The notes: generated from the sequence alone by a model not told the origin. Positions 7,825 to 14,352 are shown, numbered from the stretch's first letter. The stretch is DNA of 16,477 bases from DATDYW01 sp044375695 (GCA_044375695.1 JBILMG010000020.1:1-16477); one strand, 5' to 3'. Numbers and translations: made by a program.

Positions 7825-7852
7825 GAACCCGAGCGTACGCTCGGGTTCGTGA
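7821..7852. promoter_or_regulatory. Perfect 32-base palindrome covering the comM start codon
   Basis: The arms TCACGAACCCGAGCGT (7821-7836) and ACGCTCGGGTTCGTGA (7837-7852) are exact reverse complements. On the - strand the comM GTG (7822-7824) forms the 3' foot of the hairpin. It could be the dksA terminator (but no T-run follows), a translational lock on comM, or an operator for a dimeric protein. Confidence 0.6.
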
Positions 7853-7874
7853 TGCGGCGATAAGTCGGGCGTCG

Positions 7875-8231
7875 CTAGCCGTTAATGTGCGCCTTGCAGG
7901 TGCGGGCGGCTGGGTTCGCGTCGAGGCGGTCTTCTTCGATTTGGGTGCCAGAAATCTCACAGATGCCGTACGTTCCCTTTTCGATACGTTCCAGCGCCGC
8001 CTCCACCTCGACCAGCTGAACCTCTAGCTGGCGCGAGATAGCTTCGCCGTTCACGAGATCCTCTAGGGCGTCGGCGTTGGTGTTCTCGTCAGACCGCGCG
8101 TCGTCGTGCGCCTCTGGAATAGGGTCCCACTCGTTCGGGTTCTGCGGGTTTCGGTTAGCTACGGTCGAGAGCTCGGCCTCGAGACGAGCCTTCTCTGCCT
8201 CGAGCGCCTGGCGGTACTTTGTTGTTTCCAT
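7875..8231 (-). CDS. DksA/TraR-family protein with reduced zinc finger
   Basis: DksA/TraR proteins enter the RNA polymerase secondary channel and alter transcription initiation. The 118-residue product has an N-terminal helical part with coiled-coil heptads (about 1-25 and 60-85), an acidic middle (EAHDDARSDEN, 41-50), and the C-terminal family motif GTYGICEISGTQIEEDRL followed by DANPAARTCKAH. The canonical finger is CxxC...CxxC. Here it reads C91-x-x-S94 and C112-x-x-H115, so two of four cysteines are replaced by Ser and His, and four-cysteine zinc binding is not possible. The upstream - strand TAAAAT lies nine bases before the ATG. It follows the one-TM protein gene by 37 bp and precedes comM by 50 bp, so an operon is possible. 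The molecular target is inferred from the family. Confidence 0.88.
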   Translation of the reverse strand: METTKYRQALEAEKARLEAELSTVANRNPQNPNEWDPIPEAHDDARSDENTNADALEDLVNGEAISRQLEVQLVEVEAALERIEKGTYGICEISGTQIEEDRLDANPAARTCKAHING

Positions 8232-8240
8232 GATCCGTAA

Positions 8241-8246
8241 ATTTTA
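8241..8246 (-). promoter_or_regulatory. Possible -10 element for the dksA-like gene
   Basis: TAAAAT on the - strand, nine bases before the ATG. A transcript from here would have a leader of about two bases. No convincing -35 is seen. Confidence 0.35.
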
Positions 8247-8268
8247 ACACGGCCGCCTTCTGTTGGGG

Positions 8269-9216
8269 CTAGTGAAGCTCCCTGTCTCGCGTTAGGCGGG
8301 AAGCCATTTCGGGCAGAATGAACGGATCCGAGGTGATGATGATGGTTCCGTCGTCGCCAAAACCCCAGATGAGGATATCGGTGTCGCCGTCTCCCAAGAG
8401 GCGCGCGTCGCGGTTCTGGTAAACGGCATCCGTCCAGGTTACCCGTCGCGTCGGCTGATTGGCGGTCGTCCTCGTGTAGTTGAAGGCTCGGGGGAAAATT
8501 GAAGCCAGGTCGGCGGCCATAGTTTCCTCCCAGGCGAGCATCGATGCTCGGGCGAGAGTCTGGTTACTGGTTTCGAGAATGACGAACGGCATCGGCCCTT
8601 TGCTGCTGCCGTAGACGCCGATAAAGAAATCGTGAGCCAAAGATCGGGTCAGCTCGGCTGGCGGGTACGCGCCAATTGCTCCGAAAAGCCGCTCGCTGCT
8701 AATTTGCTGCGCTGGGTTTTGGCCATCGGTGGCCTCGCGAGCCTCGGAGAGGGTGATTTGGTGCACTTCGCGCGGGGGTACCAGGCCGTTCGTCGCCTTC
8801 TGTAGATCAGCTTGAACGTCTCGGTAAGATCGTTCCTCGGCTGGAATTTCGACCAGTTTGTCGGCTCGAATGAAAAGAGGCACGTCGACGGCAACCGGCG
8901 CCGGTCCCGGTGTTCGGTAAAAGAAGCGGAAAAAGGCAAAACCGGCCAGCGCGACTACTACCAGCAGGAAAGAGGCCACAAGAAAGACGCGGTTCCTGGG
9001 CGTCTCGGGGGACGTTGCCTCTTCTATTCGCTCACGCCGCTGCCGACGCTCTTCCTCGGCCAGGAAGATCTTTGCGGCAGACATATTGTTGCCCTTAACC
9101 GCTTCGGCAATGTCGTCTTTGTAGGTTCTGAGCCTCGTCAGCGAAGGAGGGGTTCTCCCCGCTTCGTCGCCGGCGGGCGCGATGTTTGGAACCTTTGTCT
9201 CGAGAGGGTTTTCCAT
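8269..9216 (-). CDS. One-TM membrane protein, function unknown
   Basis: I do not recognise a family. The ATG at 9216 (MENPLETKVP) is preferred to a start seven codons upstream, because a TATACT hexamer lies six bases before it. That gives 315 residues. The first 75 are polar and charged (LTRLRTYKDDIAEAV, EEERRQRRERIEE). One clear membrane span follows at about 77-97 (VFLVASFLLVVVALAGFAFF), then an external domain of about 215 residues with no cysteine and no catalytic motif I can name. The charged flank before the span suggests N-terminus inside and a large domain outside. The C-terminal part, with DILIWGFGDDGTIIITSD, looks like a compact alpha/beta fold. It precedes the dksA-like gene by 37 bp on the same strand. 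A hairpin at 9237-9276 separates it from the NYN gene. Confidence 0.82.
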   Translation of the reverse strand: MENPLETKVPNIAPAGDEAGRTPPSLTRLRTYKDDIAEAVKGNNMSAAKIFLAEEERRQRRERIEEATSPETPRNRVFLVASFLLVVVALAGFAFFRFFYRTPGPAPVAVDVPLFIRADKLVEIPAEERSYRDVQADLQKATNGLVPPREVHQITLSEAREATDGQNPAQQISSERLFGAIGAYPPAELTRSLAHDFFIGVYGSSKGPMPFVILETSNQTLARASMLAWEETMAADLASIFPRAFNYTRTTANQPTRRVTWTDAVYQNRDARLLGDGDTDILIWGFGDDGTIIITSDPFILPEMASRLTRDRELH

Positions 9217-9222
9217 GCAGCG

Positions 9223-9228
9223 AGTATA
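9223..9228 (-). promoter_or_regulatory. Likely -10 element for the one-TM protein gene
   Basis: TATACT on the - strand lies six bases before the ATG, so transcription would begin at or next to the start codon (leaderless mRNA). No -35 is recognisable because a GC-rich hairpin occupies that position. Confidence 0.5.
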
Positions 9229-9236
9229 CCGCGACA

Positions 9237-9276
9237 CGAGGACGGCCGGCGGCCAAAAGGCCGCCGGCCGTCCTCG
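9237..9276. terminator. 18-bp GC-rich hairpin between NYN gene and membrane-protein gene
   Basis: The arms 9237-9254 and 9259-9276 are perfectly complementary around an AAAA loop (TTTT on the - strand). It lies 13 bases after the NYN stop on the - strand. There is no T-run after it, so termination by this hairpin alone is uncertain; it could stabilise the mRNA end. Confidence 0.5.
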
Positions 9277-9289
9277 GACTTGTTTCGAT

Positions 9290-9985
9290 CTAGGCTGCTG
9301 CGTTCGCTTCGCCCTTTTTGCCCCGGCCTCGACCGCCGCGCCGGCCGCGGCGGCGGTGAAGCTTGGCTGCCTGGTCGGCGGTTTGAGCGGAAGGCTGAGC
9401 TGCCGCTGCGGGAACTGGCGCCGCCGGAACCTTTACCGCTTCCGGTGCGGCTTCTTTTGCCGCCGGCGCAGACGCGCGCCGCGGGCCAATAAGGAATCGG
9501 CTCGAATCCTTGTCTAGGTCGGTAAAATCGTCCACCGCCTCGCGGAGCTTACCCGAGGTAGATCGCCCGAAGGCGGCCGCCTCAACCTGGCATCCCCCGT
9601 TCGAGCGGAGGTACTCAACCAGCGGCACGAAGTCGCCGTCTCCTGAAACAATAATGGCAACGTCGAGCTTGGGGGCAATCCGTACGGCATCAATGGCGAG
9701 GCCGACGTCCCAGTCAGCTTTTTTGGCGCCATTGCTGAAAACCTGCAGGTCTTTCTCTTTGGTTTCGATGCCAGATTTGCGTAGGGCTTCGAAGAAAGCG
9801 GCCTCTTCTCGTGATTCTGAGGCGACAACGTAGGCGATGGCGCGAACTATGCGGCGGTCGGCCACGAGGGCTTTAACCACGGCACCGAAGTTAACTTTGG
9901 CGTTGTGAATGCTTCGCGCTGAGTGGTAGAGGTTCTGGGTGTCGATAAATACGCCGACACGCTGGTCTTTGTGCTTGGTAACCAT
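9290..9985 (-). CDS. NYN-domain (LabA/PIN-like) protein with basic C-terminal tail
   Basis: NYN domains are PIN-like metal-dependent ribonucleases. The 231-residue product has the expected acidic residues: D15 in VGVFIDTQNLY, D93 and D99 in KKADWDVGLAIDA, and D116 and D118 in IIVSGDGDFVPLV. The order and spacing match LabA/DUF88 proteins, so the domain (about 8-155) is probably catalytically competent. The C-terminal 60 residues are different: an Ala/Pro-rich low-complexity linker, then a strongly basic RG-rich tail (HRRRGRRGGRGRGKKG), which looks like a nucleic-acid-binding tail. A TATAGA hexamer lies five bases before the ATG, with no Shine-Dalgarno. It lies downstream of rpsO on the same strand but is separated from it by 182 bp with a terminator. 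Cleavage of RNA is inferred from the family; the substrate is unknown. Confidence 0.9.
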   Translation of the reverse strand: MVTKHKDQRVGVFIDTQNLYHSARSIHNAKVNFGAVVKALVADRRIVRAIAYVVASESREEAAFFEALRKSGIETKEKDLQVFSNGAKKADWDVGLAIDAVRIAPKLDVAIIVSGDGDFVPLVEYLRSNGGCQVEAAAFGRSTSGKLREAVDDFTDLDKDSSRFLIGPRRASAPAAKEAAPEAVKVPAAPVPAAAAQPSAQTADQAAKLHRRRGRRGGRGRGKKGEANAAA

Positions 9986-9990
9986 AAATA

Positions 9991-9996
9991 TCTATA
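9991..9996 (-). promoter_or_regulatory. Likely -10 element for the NYN gene
   Basis: TATAGA on the - strand, five bases before the ATG, within the AT-rich 9984-10002 stretch. This would give a leaderless transcript. Confidence 0.45.
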
Positions 9997-10123
9997 TTTT
10001 TAGGGCCTTAATCCCGAGCGGCGCGAGACTGGTCGCTGCCTGCCGGTAAAAAGTTTTCGGGCTGAGTTCGTAAATCGTCGCGCGTTTTCGGGGTTCCCCG
10101 ATCGCGCGCCATGCCGCCTTGTC

Positions 10124-10155
10124 CGTAAAACAGCAGCGCCGCGTTTCCGCGGCGC
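10124..10155 (-). terminator. Intrinsic terminator after rpsO
   Basis: GCGCCGCG (10136-10143) and CGCGGCGC (10148-10155) form a perfect 8-bp stem with a four-base loop. On the - strand it is followed by TGCTGTTTTAC. It lies 12 bases after the rpsO stop. Confidence 0.7.
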
Positions 10156-10167
10156 CCTCTCGTTTCC

Positions 10168-10440
10168 TTAGGCCTTCTTCTTCAGCCCCAGCTTCTTTAC
10201 CACCGCGGCGTAGCGCTTGGGGTGGCTCTTAAGCAGGTAGCCGAGCATCGACTGACGGCGGGCGACCATACCGATCAGGCCGCGCCGAGAGTGAAAGTCC
10301 TTCGGGTTTTTCTTGAGGTGCCGGGAGAGCTCCTCGATGCGCTTAGACAGAATAGACGCCTGGACCTCCGGGGAACCGGTGTCCGAGTCGTGCATCTGCG
10401 TCTCCGCAATCGACTTACCCTTTTGCTTCTTTGTCAGCAT
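10168..10440 (-). CDS. rpsO: 30S ribosomal protein S15
   Basis: S15 (uS15) binds the central domain of 16S rRNA early in 30S assembly and takes part in an intersubunit bridge. The 90-residue length is standard. The family signature is clear: HDSDTGSPEVQASILSKRIEEL, then HLKKNPKDFHSRRGLIGMVARRQSMLGYL, ending in a basic LKKKA. The conserved H-x-x-D-T-G-S-x-E-V-Q and D-x-x-S-R-R-G-L residues that contact rRNA are intact. It is transcribed away from the Xer gene and has its own terminator. The ATG has no Shine-Dalgarno sequence. In many bacteria rpsO is followed by pnp; that gene is not here. Confidence 0.98.
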   Translation of the reverse strand: MLTKKQKGKSIAETQMHDSDTGSPEVQASILSKRIEELSRHLKKNPKDFHSRRGLIGMVARRQSMLGYLLKSHPKRYAAVVKKLGLKKKA

Positions 10441-10542
10441 GGCTTTGCCACTGTATCACAGTCAAAACAAAGACGCAAGCCGGACCCTACCCCAGCCTTT
10501 TAAGGCTTTGGCGGCTCGTTTTATTGTGCGACACTGTTGCCA

Positions 10543-11514
10543 ATGGCGGACAAAAAACGCTCTGAAATCGATTCCCTCGTTCGGGACTTCCTGGAGTATA
10601 CCGAGATTGAGCGCGGAAGGTCTGTGAAGACGATAGAAAACTACGCCCGGTACCTCGACCGCTTCATTCGCTGGGGAAAGTTCGCCAAAGCCGCCGAGGT
10701 AACCGCCGAGAAGGTGCGCGAGTATCGCCTCTGGCTCAATCGTCAGCCTGCTGTTGCCCTCCCCCGCTCCGCTAAAGTTCCGGCAGCTGCGGCTACCCTC
10801 AAGAAGCGCACGCAGAACTACTACCTAATCGCCCTGCGCGCTTTTCTTAAATTTTTGGCGAAACGTGGATTTCGCTCGCTCGCGCCGGAGCAGATTGAGC
10901 TGGCCAAGGTACCGGCTCGCGAAATTGATTTGATTTCGGCTGATGAGCTCGAGCGCGTACTGCGTGGGCCTAATACCTCTACGGTTAAGGGGCTGCGCGA
11001 TCGCGCCATGCTCGAAATGCTCTTCTCGACAGGGTTGCGCGTTTCAGAGCTCTGCTCGCTCCCCCGCGACCTAGATCTCAGCCGCGGCGAATTTTCTGTG
11101 CGTGGGAAAGGAGACAAAGTTCGCGTTGTTTTCCTGTCCGGTGCCGCCAAAAAGTCCTTAGAAAACTACCTGGAAAAGCGAGACGACTTCGACGACGCCA
11201 TGTTCGCGCAGGTGCCGGGCAAGGCCGGCGCGGCCGTAATGAAGAAGCAGGAGACGCTTCGTCTTACGCCTCGCTCTGTCGAGCGCATTGTTCGCTTCTA
11301 CGCCACTAAGGCAGGGGTCTCGAAAAAGGTTACGCCGCACACCATTCGCCACTGCTTCGCCACCGACCTCCTTGGCAACGGAGCTGACCTTCGCGCCGTC
11401 CAGGCGCTCCTAGGTCACGCGAACATCACCACCACCCAGGTGTACACGCACGTGACCGACAAACACCTCCACGACGTCCACAAGGCCTTTCACGGCAAAC
11501 GCCGGGCGAAATAG
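10543..11514 (+). CDS. XerC/XerD-type tyrosine recombinase
   Basis: Tyrosine recombinases of this type resolve chromosome dimers at dif, and related enzymes integrate mobile elements. From the ATG at 10543 the protein has 323 residues. It has an N-terminal SAM-like core-binding domain (about 8-110, LVRDFLEYTEIERGRSVKTIENYARYLDRFIRW) and a C-terminal catalytic domain with all active-site residues: R166 in TGLRVSEL, K189 in RGKGDKVR, H266 and R269 in HTIRH, H292 in LLGHANITTTQVYTHV, and Y301. Length and the single-enzyme setting fit a housekeeping Xer rather than a phage integrase, but reading cannot separate XerC, XerD and archaeal-style XerA. It diverges from rpsO over a 102-bp gap. A Xer enzyme within 4 kb of tRNA-linked repeat elements is worth noting, but nothing in the sequence ties them together. 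Confidence 0.93.
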   Translation: MADKKRSEIDSLVRDFLEYTEIERGRSVKTIENYARYLDRFIRWGKFAKAAEVTAEKVREYRLWLNRQPAVALPRSAKVPAAAATLKKRTQNYYLIALRAFLKFLAKRGFRSLAPEQIELAKVPAREIDLISADELERVLRGPNTSTVKGLRDRAMLEMLFSTGLRVSELCSLPRDLDLSRGEFSVRGKGDKVRVVFLSGAAKKSLENYLEKRDDFDDAMFAQVPGKAGAAVMKKQETLRLTPRSVERIVRFYATKAGVSKKVTPHTIRHCFATDLLGNGADLRAVQALLGHANITTTQVYTHVTDKHLHDVHKAFHGKRRAK

Positions 11515-11577
11515 TTTCCTTGCCCTAACAGGCTCCACCCGCCTAAGGTAATTCTATGTTCGTGTTTGCGGGCGAGG

Positions 11578-11583
11578 TACTAT
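11578..11583 (+). promoter_or_regulatory. Likely -10 element for xth
   Basis: TACTAT lies six bases before the xth ATG, the same spacing as the TATACT in front of the one-TM protein gene. No -35 is clear. Confidence 0.4.
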
Positions 11584-11589
11584 GCCGCC

Positions 11590-12363
11590 ATGTCTACCCG
11601 CCTCATCTCCTGGAACGTTAACGGCATCAGGGCTTGGCACCGAAAAGGCGGCCTGGCTTGGCTTCTCAAAGAGAAACCTGATTTCTTTTGCGTTCAGGAG
11701 ACAAAAGCTCACCCAGATCAGCTCTCGGAAGACCTCCTCTCGCCAGAGGGCTATCACGCCTACTTTGATCACGCGCGAACCCGTAAGGGCTACAGCGGGG
11801 TTGCCGTCTACGCTAAAGAAGAGCCGGAAGAGGTTCGTGACGCGCTAGGCGTGCCGGAGCTAGACCAGGAAGGACGCTTTCTGGCGCTCCTCTACCCCGG
11901 CTTCGCCCTGCTCAACTGCTATTTCCCAAATGGAGGAGGCGAGCCTCACCGCTTCGAGTACAAGCTCGCCTACTACAAGGCGTTCCTGGCTTACGCGCAG
12001 AAACTCAGAAAAGAAGGGTACGCCGTGGTTTTTTGCGGCGACGTGAACGCCGCCCACCACCCCATCGACCTCAAGCGGGCTAAAGAAAATGACGGAGAGA
12101 TTGGCTTTCACCCGCTAGAGCGAGCCTGGATTGATGAGGTTATTGCCGCGGGGTTCAGCGACACCTTCCGGCAGCTGCACCCCGACAAAGAAGACGCCTA
12201 CACCTGGTGGGACGTTAAGACCGCTTCTCGGGAAAGAAACGTAGGCTGGAGAATCGACTATTTTTTTGTGAGCGAAGAGCTCAAAAGCCGTGTGGATAAG
12301 TCGGAGATCTTGGCCGATGTGGAAGGATCGGACCACTGTCCGGTATCGCTAACGCTTAGGTAA
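11590..12363 (+). CDS. xth: Exodeoxyribonuclease III / AP endonuclease
   Basis: This enzyme nicks DNA 5' to abasic sites and removes 3' blocks in base-excision repair, using Mg2+. The 257-residue product has the complete family set: MSTRLISWNVNGIRA at the start with N9 and N11, QETK with E37, GYSGVAVYAK, CYFPNGG with Y111, FCGDVNAAHHPIDL with D151 and N153, WDV...GWRIDYFFVS, and the final GSDHCPVSL with the catalytic D248-H249. The ATG at 11590 is chosen because it starts exactly where the family does; an in-frame TTG at 11566 would add eight residues. A weak purine-rich GAGG lies 12 bases upstream. The neighbours (Xer recombinase, cca) suggest no shared operon. The 420-bp non-coding region downstream begins with a DnaA box. 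Confidence 0.96.
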   Translation: MSTRLISWNVNGIRAWHRKGGLAWLLKEKPDFFCVQETKAHPDQLSEDLLSPEGYHAYFDHARTRKGYSGVAVYAKEEPEEVRDALGVPELDQEGRFLALLYPGFALLNCYFPNGGGEPHRFEYKLAYYKAFLAYAQKLRKEGYAVVFCGDVNAAHHPIDLKRAKENDGEIGFHPLERAWIDEVIAAGFSDTFRQLHPDKEDAYTWWDVKTASRERNVGWRIDYFFVSEELKSRVDKSEILADVEGSDHCPVSLTLR

Positions 12364-12369
12364 TTTGAG

Positions 12370-12378
12370 TTATCCACA
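12370..12378 (+). promoter_or_regulatory. DnaA box
   Basis: TTATCCACA is a perfect match to the consensus DnaA box, six bases after the xth stop and within the region carrying parS-like sites further right. Confidence 0.5.
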
Positions 12379-12389
12379 GATTTGATTGC

Positions 12390-12423
12390 ATGTCCTATAG
12401 CGTTGTCTCATAGATGTCCTATA
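12390..12423 (+). repeat. Two direct copies of ATGTCCTATA
   Basis: ATGTCCTATA occurs at 12390-12399 and 12414-12423, 24 bp apart. The second copy runs into TATAAT (12420-12425), a perfect -10 hexamer. This may be a promoter with a repeated operator for the putative RNA downstream. Confidence 0.45.
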
Positions 12424-12431
12424 ATCATCTA

Positions 12432-12730
12432 CGAGATAGCACCTTTCAGACACGACGAGCCTCTTCTCCCCCGAGAAGCCGCCGTCTGAATTAGCCAAGG
12501 ATTTGGACAGAAGTCAGTATTCGCCGCACGTCTGGGACTTCTCCCCCTATAAAGAAGCGGGTTCTGAGACTTTCTTCCTCCCGAGTTCGTTGGCTGAATC
12601 AACCCGAGCCGCCTAGGGCCTCTCCCTTCGTGTAGTTACGAAAAAACTGAATAAATAAGATACGAGCGCCTCACGCCCCGTCCGCAGAAAACTACACGAA
12701 CCGCCCAACAAAGGCGGCTCTGTTATTTTT
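12432..12730 (+). ncRNA. Putative structured non-coding RNA, family unknown
   Basis: The 421-bp gap between xth and cca has no credible reading frame but several long helices. A: TTCAGAC 12445-12451 with GTCTGAA 12484-12490, enclosing CTTCTC/GAGAAG. B: TTAGCCAA 12491-12498 with TTGGCTGA 12590-12597, one wobble. C: AGAAGTC 12509-12515 with GACTTCT 12536-12542, inside B. E: GAGCCGCCT 12606-12614 with AGGCGGCTC 12712-12720. F: TTCGTGTAGTT 12627-12637 with AACTACACGAA 12690-12700, inside E. The domains are adjacent and do not clash. A perfect TATAAT at 12420 lies upstream, and helix E ends in TGTTATTTTT. I looked for tmRNA, RNase P, SRP and 6S hallmarks and found none that fit. Strand is inferred from the promoter and T-run; it could also be transcribed on the - strand as a 3' extension of cca. 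Confidence 0.5.
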
Positions 12731-12733
12731 AGG

Positions 12734-12747
12734 GTTACACGTGGAAC
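12734..12747. promoter_or_regulatory. parS-like site 1
   Basis: GTTACACGTGGAAC matches the ParB-binding consensus GTTTCACGTGAAAC at 12 of 14 positions. Its reverse complement, GTTCCACGTGTAAC, resembles the Bacillus form even more closely. Confidence 0.6.
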
Positions 12748-12781
12748 AAAGAAAAAACGCCCAGTTGGGCGTTTTTTCTTT
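12748..12781. terminator. Bidirectional intrinsic terminator
   Basis: AAAGAAAAAACGCCCA (12748-12763) is fully complementary to 12766-12781, with a two-base loop. Both strands have a T-run after the stem, so it can end cca on the - strand and any + strand transcript of the upstream non-coding region. Confidence 0.85.
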
Positions 12782-12784
12782 TAC

Positions 12785-14248
12785 CTACCGGACGGAGTGC
12801 TTCTTTCGGAGCTCGGCCAGCTCCCTACCCTCCTCTTCGTCTTTCGAATCCCTACCGGCGGCGCCCAAAGCTTCCAGTTCTTCGTCCGGAAGTTTTGAAA
12901 GCTCAGCTGCCCTGGAAAGCAGGAAATCTTTGGTGTTCTTGCTCGGATCCTCGAGGACTACTTCTAGCAGCGCGTGCAGGATGTTGCCGTACTTGGGTCC
13001 GGCGGGAATTCCCAGTTCTTTTAGGTCGTCGCCTTTAACCGCGAGCATTTTTACAGAAACTGGATCGCGCAGAGCTTCCTCGATCATGGATTTATACTTT
13101 CTGAGCCGGTATGGCTCTTCCATTGGGCGTCCGGTGCCGATCCGGTCGCAAATTCGAAGGTTGGTTAGGTCCCAAATACGGTCCGCGCCTACCTTAGAAA
13201 TGATTCTGCGCACCGCAGAAAGGGTAATTTTCTCGGGATCCGAGAAAAACATGTGCCAACGAACCAAGGTAACGACGGTTTCCGAGAACTCTTTTGGAAA
13301 CCGAAGATCCTGAAGGATTTTTCGGGAAATTTTGGCCCCTACCACCTCGTGACCGTAAAAAGTGGTCTGGCCACCTTCTACCCGCTTTGTTGGCGGTTTC
13401 GCGATGTCGTGAAGAAGGGCTGCCAGGCGTAGTTCTAGGCTGAAACCCTTATCTGCCGCGTGCTGCATAGATCGGAGGGAGTGCTCCCAAACATCGTATT
13501 TATGGGCCTGTTTCCCCTGCTCTACCCCAACCATGGCGCAGAAATGAGGCGAGAGGTGCTCTAGGAGCCCTAGGCGGTTCGCGAGTTCCAGGCCAACCAT
13601 GGGCTTGGCAGACAGGAGGATTCTGGTGAACTCATCGCGGATCCTTTCACGTGAAACGTGCGAAAGCAGTTTCGCGTTAGCCTGAATAGAGGCAGCTGTT
13701 TCGGTTTCGATTGAGAAATCTAGTTCCGCAGACAGGCGAATGGCCCGGAGCATGCGTAGGGCATCCTCCGAGAAACGCCTATTCGGCTCCCCTACCGCTC
13801 GGATAACCCGCGCGGAGATATCCTCCTGTCCTTTAAAGGGGTCAACCAGCTGTCCTTTAGAAAGGGCAATTGAATTAACGGTGAAATCACGGCGATGGAG
13901 GTCGTCCTCGAGCTTCTTGCTGAACTTGACCTCGTCCGGGCGGCGAAAGTCAGAGTACCCCGTTTCCGTTCGGAATGGCGTAACCTCGACTACCTTGAGG
14001 CTTTCGTCGGTAGTTTCACGATTAACCACGCCGACCGTGCCGAAGGTGTTCTCGTAGAAACTGTCTTCTGTGCCAAAGACAGACTGGATCTCTTCGGGGG
14101 TGGCGTCGGTGGTTACGTCCCAGTCTTTGGGGCTTCTCCCTATAAGTAGGTCTCTGACGCAGCCTCCAACCAGGTACGCCTTGAAGCCTGATGCTTCGAT
14201 GGCTTCTGTTACACGGGAAACTTCTGCCGGAATAGAAAAACGTTGCAT
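12785..14248 (-). CDS. cca: CCA tRNA nucleotidyltransferase with HD domain
   Basis: This enzyme adds or repairs the CCA end of tRNAs, and two of the three nearby tRNA genes lack an encoded CCA. It is a class II enzyme of 487 residues. The head domain starts with YLVGGCVRDLLIGRSPKDWDVTT (25-47): GG at 28-29, RD at 32-33 and the metal-binding D42 and D44. RRDFTVNSIA (119-128) is the ribose-recognising region, and RRFSEDALRMLRAIR (157-171) holds the ED...R residues that select nucleotides. A central HD domain has H249, H256 and LLHDIAKP with H280-D281, suggesting phosphohydrolase or 2',3'-cyclic phosphodiesterase activity as in some relatives. The C-terminal 30 residues are charged and weakly conserved. 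The ATG at 14248 has no Shine-Dalgarno. Two parS-like sites lie within the gene. It diverges from the tRNA-Arg gene and shares a bidirectional terminator at 12748. Confidence 0.96.
   Translation of the reverse strand: MQRFSIPAEVSRVTEAIEASGFKAYLVGGCVRDLLIGRSPKDWDVTTDATPEEIQSVFGTEDSFYENTFGTVGVVNRETTDESLKVVEVTPFRTETGYSDFRRPDEVKFSKKLEDDLHRRDFTVNSIALSKGQLVDPFKGQEDISARVIRAVGEPNRRFSEDALRMLRAIRLSAELDFSIETETAASIQANAKLLSHVSRERIRDEFTRILLSAKPMVGLELANRLGLLEHLSPHFCAMVGVEQGKQAHKYDVWEHSLRSMQHAADKGFSLELRLAALLHDIAKPPTKRVEGGQTTFYGHEVVGAKISRKILQDLRFPKEFSETVVTLVRWHMFFSDPEKITLSAVRRIISKVGADRIWDLTNLRICDRIGTGRPMEEPYRLRKYKSMIEEALRDPVSVKMLAVKGDDLKELGIPAGPKYGNILHALLEVVLEDPSKNTKDFLLSRAAELSKLPDEELEALGAAGRDSKDEEEGRELAELRKKHSVR
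13644..13657. promoter_or_regulatory. parS-like site 2, inside cca
   Basis: CTTTCACGTGAAAC, 13 of 14 positions. Occurrence inside a coding region is normal for parS. Confidence 0.7.
14208..14221. promoter_or_regulatory. parS-like site 3, inside cca
   Basis: GTTACACGGGAAAC, 12 of 14 positions, near the 5' end of cca. Confidence 0.45.
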
Positions 14249-14307
14249 GTTGCTGGATTCTAGTACGCCTTCCCCTCCCCCGAAAGGCGCGTAACGCTAA
14301 ATAAACC

Positions 14308-14336
14308 TTGGGAAAATAACTTTTTTGCTGTAAGTT
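14308..14336 (+). promoter_or_regulatory. Promoter of tRNA-Arg
   Basis: TTGGGA (14308-14313), a 17-bp spacer and TAAGTT (14331-14336) lie 16 bp before the tRNA. The parS-like site 4 overlaps the -10 and the expected start of transcription. Confidence 0.5.
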
Positions 14337-14347
14337 CTACGTGAAAC
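14334..14347. promoter_or_regulatory. parS-like site 4
   Basis: GTTCTACGTGAAAC, 12 of 14 positions, overlapping the tRNA-Arg promoter. Confidence 0.5.
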
Positions 14348-14352
14348 ACCTC

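Noticed and set aside
10014..10123. GC-rich hairpins upstream of the rpsO terminator (CGGGGTTCCCCG and flanks)
   Set aside because: Weak, nested pairing of common GC-rich words with no promoter or conserved motif; nothing further to claim in this gap.
12293..12301. DnaA-like TGTGGATAA inside xth
   Set aside because: It is within a coding region, isolated and explained by the codons; not counted as part of the origin signal.
12432..12730. tmRNA identity for the non-coding region (GCAGAAAACTAC resembles a tag start)
   Set aside because: No tRNA-like ends, no T-loop GGTTCGA and no stop after an ALAA-type tag.
12741..13313. 190-codon Ser-rich + strand frame
   Set aside because: It is antisense to cca, has low complexity and is explained by cca codon use.
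14013..14026. Further parS-like 14-mer GTTTCACGATTAAC in cca
   Set aside because: Only 11 of 14 matches with the 3' half degraded; a similar 11-of-14 site also occurs in the Xer gene.
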